Part shown: positions 11,188 through 22,318 of the stretch, piece after piece
How positions within the stretch are numbered: the first letter of the stretch is position 1
Layout of the letters: the number at the start of each line of letters is the position of its first letter
Source: Anomaloglossus baeobatrachus
Lineage: Eukaryota > Chordata > Amphibia > Anura > Aromobatidae
Direction: 5' to 3'
NCBI RefSeq assembly: GCF_048569485.1
Contig: NC_134355.1
Span: 564,083,642 to 564,147,641 of the forward strand
Length of the DNA stretch: 64,000 bases
Notes under the pieces: model-generated
Databases searched by the model: none
Seen by the model: the letters and a program-made list of their open reading frames with translations, nothing else
Told to the model about the DNA's origin: nothing
Made by a program: the position numbers and the translations under genes

Positions 11188-11701
11188 AGGGAACCTGCCA
11201 CCTCCAAAAATGCAAGAAATCAAAAGATATAGTGGTAATTTGCAGGTAAATGGAGTTTAAATCATGGTTTGCTCTTTACTGGTAGTGCAGCTGCAGGGAG
11301 AAAAGGAGGTTATATTCTCCCTGCAGCTGCGTGCTTGAAGTCATTGGGGTCGTGTAAGGAGGTTATCACTTGGTCACTATAGAGTGAGTACACTGTAATC
11401 ACTCCCCAAATCATTGATTGATAGCCTGCTCTGCAGCGTGTGTGTAGTGTAAGTACAGAGCAGGCTGTTAATCAATGTTGTGTTGAATAATTACAGCATA
11501 CTCACTGTATAGTGAGTGGTGACTGTCACACTTCCCTGCAGCGCCCCGATGACTGGAAGTGAGCGGCTGTAGGGAGAATAAAACTTCATTTTCTCCCTGC
11601 AGCCAAACTTCAGAGCAAAACATGATTAAAACTTTATTTCCCTGGAGATTTCCCCTATATCTTTAGGTAAATAGCATTTTTGAGATGACAGGTTTCTTTT
11701 A
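11188..11701. mobile_element. TTAA MITE inside the klhl24 3' tract
   Basis: It starts AGGGAACCTGCCACCTCC after TTAA (11184-11187) and ends with the complementary GACAGGTTTCTTT; the right TTAA has decayed. The inner arms CTGCAGGGAGAAAA and TTTTCTCCCTGCAG are inverted. Confidence 0.6.
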
Positions 11702-12586
11702 GGATACGCTTGTTATATGGCATCAAACATCATAGTTCATTAGATATACTCTAACCATTTTAATCTTGAAAAGGACTTTATCATCAGCTTCAAAAGGGCT
11801 AGAAGTTCTGGTACAAACAAAAGCACAGATGCAGACTTCCAACTGTTTGGATTAGTGGTCCCTGTCATCTTGTGAATAGTTACGGTATATGATGTTGTAT
11901 GACACACATGGGCAGCCATGGCACAGCAGTGGCACCTTGTCCACATTGTGTATATATCTGATAATACAAATCCCAAATTATTACAAGGCTTTGCTTTGGA
12001 TGAGGCTAGACGTATGTCTCATAGATCTACTTTGTGTAAAACGTCTTTACAGAACTATCCCTTCTACTAGTAAGGATTTATATAGAGCGCTGGAGTCTCC
12101 TACTAATGCCAGTTCCATAGACAATGAATGGAGAAGTGCTGGTGTCCATGTGGGACCATTGCTCCATCCCAGTGGGAAACTCCAGATCCCTGTTTTTCTA
12201 GATCACTGGGTGTCCTAGCAATCAGATCTTCCTCAATTAGCAAATTATTACCATTCCATGTGTAGGAAATAAGTGTTTATGGTGGGCCAATCCCGTTATT
12301 TCACAACATTTCAGCCCTCCTAGACCTTTTTCACCAATAGCGCAGGAGCAGTAGAATTGTAAGCACAAGTGTCGGCACAACCCGCCATGTTTCTTTGTAT
12401 GAAACGTAAGGCATACTGAGGTGCAGTTTTGGACCACAGAGCTCTACAGGCACCATATTACACATAGGATAATATATGGCTAGGATATGTAGGAAGGTAA
12501 TGTGTGCGAGGTATCAGAATGATGAGGAGAGCAGGGACATCAAATTCCTCCTCCGCCCTTGATGGATGGATGTTGGTGGACTCTAA

Positions 12587-13153
12587 GGGGTACTTTGCAC
12601 ACTACGACATCGCAGGTGCGATGTCGGTGGGGTCAAATCGAAAGTGACACACATCCGGCGTCGCTGTCGACATCGGAGTATGTGAATAACGACCGCAAAA
12701 GTGTCGAAATCGTATGATCGGTGTAGCGTCGGTCATTTCCATAATTTCGGAAGGACCGATGTTACGATGTTCTTCCTCGTTCCTGCGGCAGCACACATCG
12801 CTGTGTGTGAAGCTGCAGGAGCGAGGAACATCGCCTTACCAGCGTCCCGGCTGCAATGAGGATGGAAGGAGGTGGGCGTGATGTTTACGTCCCGCTCATC
12901 TCCGCCCCTCCTCTTCTTTTGGCCGCCTGCCGTGTGACGTCGTGGTGGCGCCGCACGACCCTCCCCCTTAGGAAGGAGGCGGTTCGTCGGCCAGAGCGAC
13001 GTCGCAGGGCAGGTAAGTGCATGTGAAGCTGCCGTAGCGATAATTTTCGCTATGGCAGCTACCACAAGATATCGCAGCTGCGACGGGGGCGGGGACTATC
13101 GCGCTCGGCATCGCTACCATCGCCTTGCGATGTCATAGTGTGCAAAATACCCC
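12587..13153. mobile_element. TAA-flanked Harbinger-like MITE
   Basis: The ends are GGGGTACTTTGCACACTA and its inverted partner TAGTGTGCAAAATACCCC, flanked by TAA (12584-12586, 13154-13156). It is rich in CGATGT and ACATCG words and non-coding. At least five relatives lie in the window: 34377, 51346, 56720, 62505 and 63322. Confidence 0.75.
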
Positions 13154-14139
13154 TAAGGGAAAGTTTAGATGGAGATCTTGATTTGTCGCTGTCTAGCTTT
13201 GGATTTCTCATCTATTAGCAAACTGCATGATGAATGTGCACAGGTACAAGCAATGTCATCAACACCATTAAACTTAATGAAAACTATTTGCTACAAACAG
13301 CTGCTCACAAAAACTCTACAGTGTGGTTTCAGAAAGCGATATTCTGCCAACGACAACAAAAACAGATGGCAAGCGAGCCCAATCGAGGACTGTAAGGCTA
13401 ATCACATGTATCCACAGGTATCACCTTGACAGTACGTGTGGCCCATTAGTCAGGGAGCATAAAAGAGAAAAGATTGATAGGTACAGAAGGATCATCTGTA
13501 ATGAAAAGTTCCAGGATTTAGAATACAAGACCGGACAGGGCCACAAAGCTCGCGACAATAACATATACACTATGTAATAAAGCCGATAACTCGTATACAA
13601 TAACACACTCCTGTAAAATCTCTGAACTTATCTACTAAGCAACATATTGTTCTACACTCTTACATCAGACTTAGTTATAGAATAAAAAAAATGCAAAAAA
13701 GTGAATTAATAGATGATGTACTATGAATTTATGAAATTGAGACAATCTTTTGTTATTCTGAGTGGCCATCTAGGGCTCGTCATTAAAGAATTTTTTCCTG
13801 GAAATCAAGGCTCAACTAACGAGATGTCTATCAATCAACAGAATAAAGTGGTGACTGTGGCACTCAGGTGGGCACTGCGTCCCTTTCATCGCTTCCATAG
13901 GCACAGTGGATTGTCCATAAGCTGTGCTAGATACTGCAAGGAGCAGCGATCACTAGATTCTGCTGTCGGATGGCAGATAGAACATCAATGTAGAAAAGTT
14001 TACATTTCTGAAAATTTTTGTAAACAGCAACCAAAATGATCTTGAAGTACGGTATATGTTCACCTTTTAACGCCATAATATTCCTATAAGACGTTTCTCA
14101 AGTAATTGAGAATTCAATACTTAATGCAGTCACCAATAG

Positions 14140-14790
14140 AGCGCTCCAGACAGCACATAGGGGGCTGCAGACAGCACATAGAGGGCTGCAGACAATACAT
14201 AGGGCTACACAGGGCCTCCCGACAGCGCATAAGGGGCTCTTGACAGCGCATAGGGGGCTTCCGACAGCGTATAGGGGGCTCTATACAGCGCATACAGGAC
14301 TCCTGACAGTGCATATGTGGTGCCTGACAGCGCATATGGGGCTCCCGACAGCGCAGAGGCTCCCGACAGTACATAAGGGGCTCTCAACAGCACATATGGG
14401 ACTCCCGACAGCGCATAAGGGCTCCCGACAGCGCATAAGGGCTCCCGACAGCGCATAAGGGCTCCCGACAGCGCATAAGGGCTCTCGACAGCGCATAAGG
14501 GCTCTCGACAGCGCATAGGGGCTCTCGACAGCGCATAGGGGCTCTCGACAGCGCATAGGGGCTCTCGACAGCGCATAGGGGCTCCCGACAGCGCATAGGG
14601 GCTCCCGACAGCGCATAGGGGCTCCCGACAGCGCATAGGGGCTCCCGAAAGCGCATAGGGGCTCCCGACAGCGCATAGGGGCTCCCGACAGCGCATAGGG
14701 GCTCCCGACAGCACACAGGGACTGAAACCAGCGCATAGGGGCTTCCGACAGCACACAGGGACTGAAACCAGCGCATAGAGGGCTGCAGAC
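14140..14790 (-). repeat. 20-bp minisatellite, about 32 copies
   Basis: The unit is GCTCCCGACAGCGCATAGGG with a period of exactly 20 over the central part (14400-14700); the edges are degenerate. Because 20 is not a multiple of 3, all frames stay open across it, producing long repeated open frames with no protein meaning. It lies within the inferred klhl24 3' UTR. Confidence 0.9.
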
Positions 14791-16086
14791 AGTGCATAGG
14801 GAGCAACAGACTGTAGGGAGCTGTCAAGACAACTGACGACTGTGCTCTCCTTTCACATAAATCTGTTTGCAGGGGCTGATTCTGGAACATGAAGCAGTAT
14901 GCAGAAGATGGTAAGTAGCTACTGTGAACACACTGCTATGACTACTGGGGGAGAGTAGGAGGTGCTGCGGTTATTACTTTGGGAACAGCAAAAAGGCACT
15001 GATGTGACTACTGAAGGGAACACGTGAATTACACCTGCAAATAAATGAGGTGGGGTGCACTACTAGTAGAGGGTAAAATATGTGTCCATCGAGTACGGAT
15101 ACTGCTACAATTTAGACATAGAGCGTATGTCTGAATTGTGTTATTTCCTCCAGTGATCTGTACGTAGTAACTGGTAATACGGTAACCAGATGTAGCTCCG
15201 TCCAGCACTTTGCAAGATGCAGGTATGTTGGAGGTAAGTACTGTATATACATTCTGCTGTGAATATGGGGGAAGTCACTGCTGCAACTATAGAATATAAT
15301 GTAGATCACTGCAGCCAGTATGAGAAGGAGAGGACACAGCTGCTCCTAAAAGAGGGTAAACTTCACCTCCACCAATACTCCTGGGAAAAGAGGGAGCAAG
15401 GCTGAGACTCCTGAAGAGCACAGACACAGTACTAGAGAAATTTACAGCGGGGTTCACATATCACGGTTGTGGTACAGATCGGGATGCGGTTTTTGCCAAT
15501 ATTCAGATCCGCTTAAATGTGAATAAAGCTATAAAATAAGGCACCTCCTATATACTTGGGCATTCACACAAGGCTTTGACTCACACCAATATCTAAGCCA
15601 TATTTATGAGCAGGAATCCCGGAGCAGACCTAAGTGATATACAGTTACAGGACTCTGAACCCTGAGGCTTAGGAACCATTCGGTGCTGAAAGATACAAAC
15701 CTTAACGACCAACCGTTCCTGAGAGTGACAGCTGAGAGACATCTGCGGAATAAGGAGTGACCAGAGGGATTTTCTTCTGCAGCTCATTGTACAGTGTGGG
15801 TTTCTGAGCGGCAAATGAGCAATAATTACAAGATGTACAAGAAAATCTATGGAGCACCCAATAAATTAATTGTGATGCATTTACCAAGCTTTCCTTAACC
15901 TGTCAGATTTATATTGGATAAGTAGGCAGAGAATGTTTTCTTTTTCCTGGAAACAGCGCTACTTTAATTCATAGGCTGTGCCAAGTACTGCAGCTGGTCC
16001 ATCCCCACTGAAATGAATGGAACTGAGCGACAATACTAGACATCCCATTAACAAGGGTGATGCTGCTGCAAACATACATACAAACT

Positions 16087-17040
16087 GCTGCTTTACAGGA
16101 GTACTACGGGGAGATGACACATTTTTGTACTGTCCCTGCACTCAGACACTGTAATTCAGTGTGTAATTCAGTGTGACAGGAGCTGCTGTTTACCCTCCTG
16201 TCTGGGGCAGTACGTCACACATCAGCGTGTAGCTGTCTGCTGTTGCAGGGAACAGGGGGCATGGCCTGCCACAGGCTGTTCCTAGCTGCCAGTCCCCAGA
16301 TAGCTATCTCCATTAATCTCAGGAATATGGGGTGTGGCAGGGGCGTGGCCTGCTCCAGGCTGTTCCTGCTCACTGATATCTGGAGCAGGTCACGCCCCGC
16401 CACGCCCCATATTACCGACCGGAATAGAGACAGATATCGGGGCTGACAGCTAGGAACAGCCTGGAGCAGACCACGCCTCCACCACACCCTCTGTTCTCTG
16501 CTACAGCATGTAGTCATGGGCAGTCCAGCTCTTTTTGGCCATCCGGCTCACTTGACTCCACTCACCAAAAAGAGCTAGATCTTATGGATCCTAAATGGAT
16601 CCCTATTAAATATGTATTCACCCCAGGTGAACACATATTTAAGGTGATGTTAATGTGGCCAAAACACCGTTCATCCCCTGCCAAAACCCTTCTTTGCAAC
16701 GGGACAATTAAATTGATGAGTGGCAGACGTTTTGTTCAGGTACATGGGGTTTCGAATAAGAGACTTTTATGCCCAGTGAGAGCCATTCAGAGAATTTAGT
16801 GGCTCTCACTGGGGTGTAGGCATCCGTTGTTCTCAGCATGGAGTTGGCTCTTTGTGTCGGATCGGTCTCGACTGACATATCACTAGCAGAACGGAGCTTC
16901 ACACTGATGTGCAGCTCCTGTCACACTGAATTACAGGTGTTCTAAAGATAATAGAACTACACTGGGCATCGTATCTTTGTAGTGTATTAGTGCAGGGACA
17001 GTACAACATTTTATTATCTCCCCGGAGTACCCCTTTAAGG
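16087..17040. mobile_element. Large foldback element with nested inverted repeats
   Basis: The left arm (CAGGAGTACTACGGGGAGAT, then TGTACTGTCCCTGCAC) at 16087-16190 is repeated inverted at 16905-17040, ending CCGGAGTACCCCTTTAA. The spacer has its own inverted repeat at 16217-16506 (AGGAACAGCCTGGAGCAG words). The terminal TTAA suggests a piggyBac-like MITE family with a second element inserted. Confidence 0.6.
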
Positions 17041-17157
17041 TTGCCCTGATTCCATTACTAGTGTTCTCTACAGAATATCTTTTTGAAAAAGGAGAATTTA
17101 CATTATCGGCATTTTACCGACACACTGTCATTGCATCCTAATTGCACTTGACAATAG

Positions 17158-17163
17158 TTTATT
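17158..17163 (-). terminator. klhl24: Candidate proximal poly(A) signal of klhl24
   Basis: AATAAA on the minus strand lies about 560 bases after the stop codon. It would give a short 3' UTR free of all the repeats further down. Confidence 0.35.
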
Positions 17164-17724
17164 CCACTTATTACTAAAGTCGGTGATACTGTAGGTGATA
17201 CCATAGGGGAGAACACAACAACCTCTACTGTCTCCATAAATCACAAAATGCTTTCATGCAATCCATGTTTTAAATACACTCAGAATCTAGACCACATACA
17301 CATATAGAAAAGTGCATAGAAAAAGTGTATTAACAAAAATACAAATAGTCCTTTCCCCAAGGCCATAAATAATGAGGCATCAGCAGCACAAAATCTATTT
17401 GGCGTACTTGCAAGGATAACAAAAAGGCGATCTATCATTGAGCGTTTGTATCCCTATGTGTTACTATGAATACGACTATCGTCATCTTCTCGCTCCACGT
17501 TTTAATATTTAGGTCTCAGTTTTCCTCTTGTTTCAGCTGACAGTCGCCCCAAATTTGGATAAGGAAGCACATGGTCCCTTTTATGCTGCATGGTAAACCT
17601 CATGACAGGGTCACAAACATTTTCAATGACAGATTCCCTAAAACCATGTACTGATCAAATGGCCAGTTTCTGGGTGTTGTTCTTTACGATGTCCCTGTCC
17701 CTTCTCTTCCAGGGTTGGGGGAAG

Positions 17725-17925
17725 TCACATTTTGAAGGGCTTGTCATTGTATCTGTGAATGGTAACACAGCCATGGTAAGAGACTGGTCGGGGCATAGCT
17801 GCCACTCCTGTGATGATGCTGGTAGCTGGATCGTAACACAAGATGGTGTCGGTCGCTTCTCCACTTTCACCTCGTCCACCAAGAATGAAGATTTTCCCAT
17901 TGCAGACAGACATACCACAGTTCTC
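17725..17925 (-). CDS. klhl24: KLHL24, last coding exon (residues 534-599)
   Basis: The exon starts after acceptor CTTTTAG at 17926-17927 and begins ENCGMSVCNGKIFILGG. It carries the last kelch blade, including ATDTILCYDPATSIITGVAA, and ends YNDKPFKM before a TGA at 17725-17727. The 66-residue length equals the human last exon as I recall it. The sixth kelch repeat closes the propeller that holds the substrate. The exon is separated from the previous one by about 28.9 kb of repeat-filled intron. No defect is seen. Confidence 0.95.
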   Translation of the reverse strand, partial: ENCGMSVCNGKIFILGGRGESGEATDTILCYDPATSIITGVAAMPRPVSYHGCVTIHRYNDKPFKM

Positions 17926-18121
17926 CTAAAAGAAAAAGACAGAAATAATGTAAGCTGTATCCTGCCATTCCAGTAATATACTAGTGGATTAGTACCATGC
18001 TAGTGGAGAGTGGAGACATTCCTATATACATAAACACTAAGAGCAGTATACAGAATAACATAACTTATTATACACAGTGCCTTTACTGCTTACTCTGACG
18101 GTGCCATAGAAAATGTACATA

Positions 18122-19285
18122 CACAATGTGGACAAAAGTACGTGGACACGCATCTTCACCATTGAATGCAGTTGTTTTTTTTAATTCTCATTGCTTCGGT
18201 GTATAACATCCAGCCCCTCGCCATGCAGTCTGCCTTTACTAATATATGTGACAGAATGGCTGGTGGAAAAGAGCTCACTGATACCAGCGCAGTCCTGTAA
18301 TAGGACACAAGCGGTGTAACAGGTCATTTCATGACATTTCTTCGATTGTAAATATTCCACCATCACCTGTGAGTGGTATTATTGAAAAGTGCAAGAAACT
18401 GCAGCAGCCACGGAAAAGGAGACCATGTAGTCATTAGGGTCACTGAGGTCGATAACACATAAAAGTCACCAATGCTCGGCTGATATTGCAATCAGCACAA
18501 AAAAACTGTGTGTAGGGACCTTCATGAGATAGGTTACCATAGCCCAAAAGTTGCATGCAAGCCTTACATCACCAAGCACAATGTGAAGCATCAGATGAAG
18601 TGGTATCAAGCCACCACCACTGGAATTCTGTAGTAGGGAAAACGTGTTCTCTGAAGGAACAGATCACTCTTCTCCATCTGAAAGTCTGTATGATGAGTGA
18701 TGAGTATGAGTTTGGTGACTGCTCGGAGAACAACATCTGCCTAATTGCACTATGTCAGCTGTAAAGTTTGAAGGAGGAATAGGGCTATGGGGCTGTGTTC
18801 GATGGTCAGCCTATGCTTAGTTTCTGTGAAGGCAAATGTTAGACATTTTGAACAATTGTATGGTTCCAACTATTTGGAAAAAGTTTGGGGAAGAGCCTTT
18901 TTTGTTCCTACATGACTGTGCCCAAAGCACAAAGTGAGGTCCATAAAGACATGGTTGCACACGATTGGTATGTAAAAACGTGACTAGCCGCATAGAGCCC
19001 TGACCTCAACCCCATTCAACATCATTGGGAACAACTACAACGGAGATTGTGGAACCACCCCTCTCCTCCAACATCAGTGTCACTCCTCACAAATGCTCTT
19101 CTGGATGAATGGGCAAATATTCCCTTAGACACCTCCAAAATCGTGAAGAAAGCCTTCCCAGTGGAATGGAAACTGTTGGGAAGGGGACCAACTCCATATT
19201 GATGCCTATGAATCATGAATGGGATGTCTTAAGAGCTCCTGTAGGTGTAATGTAGAGGGGTCCAGATACTTTTGTCCATATAGTG
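18122..19285 (+). mobile_element. Tc1-type element of a second family, decayed
   Basis: The ends are CACAATGTGGACAAAAGTA and TACTTTTGTCCATATAGTG, flanked by TA at 18120-18121 and 19286-19287. At about 1.16 kb it is shorter than an autonomous copy. Near 19000-19200 the plus strand encodes a transposase C-terminus, DLNPIQHHWEQLQRRL and then LLDEWANIPLDT, the region following the catalytic Glu. The rest of the enzyme is eroded or deleted. Confidence 0.75.
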
Positions 19286-19369
19286 TATACCAGTGCTACT
19301 AAAATATTATATGAAATATATAGTGATAAGAGGGGTAAAAAGTGAAGTTATTTTACATCAATGGTGAAA

Positions 19370-19465
19370 TCTCACCTTGAGAACTGTGTTCAATTCAGAA
19401 GGCCCTACCACCTAAAGGACATGAAAATTAGACACATTCAGGGAAGGGCCACATAAATATCTGAG
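19370..19465 (+). repeat. LINE-like reverse transcriptase scrap
   Basis: The plus strand reads SHLENCVQFRRPYHLKDMK and then IRHIQGRAT, resembling the HLEYCVQFW...KD...QRRAT stretch near the C-terminus of non-LTR reverse transcriptases of the CR1/L2 type. It is short, and the family is uncertain. Confidence 0.35.
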
Positions 19466-19629
19466 TAACAGGACAACAAAAAAATACAAATTATAAACTA
19501 TAGAAACGCAGGAAATTAGGTACCATGAGTTGAAGTTTCATGGGTACATGCTATTACCCAGTGATCTGGTTATACACAGATAGTAGAGGTGAGTGGGTAC
19601 ATGAGACACCTATTGGTATAAAATGTACA

Positions 19630-20029
19630 GTTATACTAAAGACTCCCATACACATTAATGTTAACCTAGCCCAACGACATCCACAGTGTAATGTGTATTA
19701 GGGCCCAGACAACTGATTGTTGGAGGAGATATTTATCAGGCATGTCAGATTTCGGACAGCACTCTCATAGAGACCACAGGAGCCTCAGTCAAACAAGTCC
19801 TCCTATGTATGGGAGACATAGCCAAAAAGGCAGCCACACGAACAGCCATCTGTGGTGTATGGTGGACCTAAAAGGTGCCCATACACATCAGACAAAAGTT
19901 AATGAGAATGGATGATTTCAGTTATTTGTTGGGTTAGACCAACCAAACCAAGGTCAGACCAACAATTAAGTTGGCCATGTTTGAGTATGTTGTCCAATAG
20001 TTTGGCAAAAGTATCTTTCATTGCACAAA
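19630..20029. other. Degraded MITE-like sequence
   Basis: CCCATACACATT words occur near 19647 and again at about 19878, with inverted relatives, suggesting old MITE material. No clear borders or genes. Confidence 0.3.
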
Positions 20030-20156
20030 TGATTTTGAAAAAACATTCCCAGAAAGATTTGCCATTTTGTATCATTGAACATGTGTGACCACTTTCAACT
20101 ACTGTAACAGGCAACACCAAGTCTTGGTCTCAATTTCTGAATTTGTTGGTCACTTA

Positions 20157-20467
20157 TGTGAGACTGTGACCGGGGTTATCTATGACGGCCGGTATGTCTC
20201 ACCCAGGTTGTGCTCACTCCATGATAGAAAGTGAACCCACTATAGGGTTAATGCTGTTTCCCTACAGACTGAAGGAAGGGTTAAATAGAATCAGGAACAA
20301 GGGCAGGTGTGCCGGGTGTGGGGAAGTGATCACAACTCCCTGAGTCTCTGCTGGAGAGACATGTATATTGCTGTGGATTTTTGTTTGGACATTAAACACC
20401 GTGTGCTGTGAACCTTGATGCCTGGATCCCGTGTCTTCTGCTGCGCAGCCGACCGTGCTACCTCACA
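20157..20467 (+). repeat. 5' LTR
   Basis: Starts TGTGAGACTGTGACCGGGG and ends GCTACCTCACA, 311 bp. An ATTAAA at about 20392 followed by GTGTGCTGTG could be the polyadenylation region. A TGG-initial stretch just after it, at about 20470, is where a tRNA primer site would be; I could not assign the tRNA. Confidence 0.9.
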
Positions 20468-20534
20468 TATGGTGGAGAATGCGGGCATCACAGCCGGTGA
20501 GGTGTAGCATCCATCCCTGGTGACCCAGCAGCGC

Positions 20535-22301
20535 ATGTCCTGGATTCGAGCGGCTATACTACAGCCCAAACCAGGCGACGCCATGGAGGACATACTAAAG
20601 CATTTGGCTCAGGCTAATGCACAGCAACAACAGGCTAATGCACATCAACAACAGACCAATGCACACCTGCTCCAATCCTTGCAAGTGCAGGAAAAAAAAT
20701 TCCAAGAACAGATGGATCAGGCCAATGCACGTCAGCAGCAATCCTTGCAAGTGCAGGACAAAAGGCACCAAGAACAGATGGAGCAGGCCAATGCACGTCA
20801 GCAGCAAGCCTTGCAATTGCAGGAAAAAAGGCACCAAGAACAGATGGTTCTCCTGGCCAAGTCGATCCGTGCCGGACCGGCAGCAACAACCCCGGGACCG
20901 GGTGATGACGGCAGCGTCCGGAAAGCGGTGAGACAAGCGTTGCAAAAGATGACCCCGGGGGACGATGTGGAAGCGTTCCTGGCGGTGTTTGAGCGGGTGG
21001 CCGAGCGGGAAAAGCTGCCGACCCCCCTGTGGGCTGAGGTATTGTCACCCTATCTGACGGGGGAACCCCAAAAAGCGTACCTGGACCTCGGTACCGAGGA
21101 CGCCATTGACTATGTGACCCTAAAAGCCGAAATACTGGCACGGTTGGGGGTGAATACCTATGTACGGGCTCAGCGGGTAAATCAGTGGTTCTATGAGGAA
21201 GCCAAACCCGTACGCTCCCAGGCCTATGACTTGTTGCATCTTGTAAAAAAATGGTTGCAGCCTGACACTCTGAGCCCGGCGCAGATGGTGGAAAGGGTAG
21301 TAGTGGATCGTTTTGTGCGCACTTTACCCGTCACCGTTCAACGGTGGGTAGGACAGGGTGACCCGAGTACCCTGGACCAGTTAGTGTCCCTGGTAGAGCG
21401 GCATGTGGCTACGCAGGACTTGATACGGGACACTGAGACTTTGCGTACCGCCCGTCGGTCCGGCCCCTCCAAGCCTAGGGCCAAGGACCCACCGCCGACA
21501 ACGGTGCAAGAGTCCCCTACCGTCCCGCCTGAGGCCGCGGCCGCCAATCCTGAGGTCCGGAAGGTTCTGTACCCTAAACGACAACCCGTCAAGGGGGTTT
21601 CCGTCCCCCTTAGATGTTGGCGGTGCCAGCGGGTGGGACATATGGAAGCCCAGTGTCCACTCACCACGGAGCCCATGGATTGTGGGGTTACCCGGCGGGG
21701 TTCAATGTATGCTCAGGTGGTGTGTACCGCTGACCTGGTCTCCCCAGAGACGGAGCCCCACTTGTGCCAAATACAGGTGAATGGATGTCCGGTTACAGGA
21801 TTGTTGGATTCCGGAAGCATAGTGACCCTTGTGCGATCCACCTTGAGGGCTAAAGTAAAGGCCACAGGACGTACCGTGGGGGTGGTTTGCATACATGGGG
21901 ACCGCCGAGACTATCCCACGGGGATTGTCACCATCACAGCACCTTGCGGTCAGGTGCAACATGAGGTGGGACTTCTTAACACTCTTCCTTATGACGTGAT
22001 CCTAGGAAGGGATCTGCCCTATTTTTGGACTTTATGGAAGGGACCCCCTAAGTCTCCTCAGATATTGGTCAGTCCGGGACCTGAGCCCTACAATCCTGAA
22101 TCCGGGACACCTGCCGTAGGGGTCCCCATGATAGGGACAGAATGTGAACCCGATAGGTCGCCCCTAGAGGTATTGGCAGGAGAGGCTGAGACGGTCGAAC
22201 CCATCCCGGAGTTGGAGGCGTCCCCGGATACGTTTGGGACTGCCCAACTCCAGGACCCTACATTAATACATGCCCGGAGTGTCAGCTTACCGCACCCCTG
22301 A
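20535..22301 (+). CDS. Gag-protease region of the LTR retrotransposon
   Basis: The N-terminal part (about 20620-20860) is a glutamine-rich coiled-coil-like segment made of about three imperfect repeats around QANARQQQSLQVQ. A capsid-like region follows. Near 21615-21660 there is one CCHC zinc knuckle, CWRCQRVGHMEAQC (C-x2-C-x4-H-x4-C), expected to bind genomic RNA. The protease follows with the LLDSGS active-site motif at about 21800 and a second ILGRDLPYF segment near 22000. The first in-frame ATG is taken as the start. This is a fossil part of a mobile element and not a host gene. Confidence 0.85.
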   Translation: MSWIRAAILQPKPGDAMEDILKHLAQANAQQQQANAHQQQTNAHLLQSLQVQEKKFQEQMDQANARQQQSLQVQDKRHQEQMEQANARQQQALQLQEKRHQEQMVLLAKSIRAGPAATTPGPGDDGSVRKAVRQALQKMTPGDDVEAFLAVFERVAEREKLPTPLWAEVLSPYLTGEPQKAYLDLGTEDAIDYVTLKAEILARLGVNTYVRAQRVNQWFYEEAKPVRSQAYDLLHLVKKWLQPDTLSPAQMVERVVVDRFVRTLPVTVQRWVGQGDPSTLDQLVSLVERHVATQDLIRDTETLRTARRSGPSKPRAKDPPPTTVQESPTVPPEAAAANPEVRKVLYPKRQPVKGVSVPLRCWRCQRVGHMEAQCPLTTEPMDCGVTRRGSMYAQVVCTADLVSPETEPHLCQIQVNGCPVTGLLDSGSIVTLVRSTLRAKVKATGRTVGVVCIHGDRRDYPTGIVTITAPCGQVQHEVGLLNTLPYDVILGRDLPYFWTLWKGPPKSPQILVSPGPEPYNPESGTPAVGVPMIGTECEPDRSPLEVLAGEAETVEPIPELEASPDTFGTAQLQDPTLIHARSVSLPHP

Positions 22302-22318
22302 CCCATTTTCGCAGTCCG

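Larger units (their letters stand above)
10720..17724 (-). other. klhl24: Inferred klhl24 3' untranslated region
   Basis: The stretch follows the klhl24 stop codon. A distal AATAAA at 10739-10744 (minus strand) lies about 7 kb downstream, and a proximal one is at 17158-17163. The segment 10720-11160 is repeat-free and looks like ordinary 3' UTR. Long 3' UTRs are known for mammalian KLHL24. In this frog the tract also contains a TTAA MITE, a TAA-flanked MITE, a 20-bp minisatellite and a foldback element. Use of the distal site is an inference. Confidence 0.45.

Noticed and set aside
14140-14790. CRISPR-like repeat array
   Set aside because: The repeats are directly contiguous without unique spacers and lie in vertebrate DNA; it is a minisatellite.
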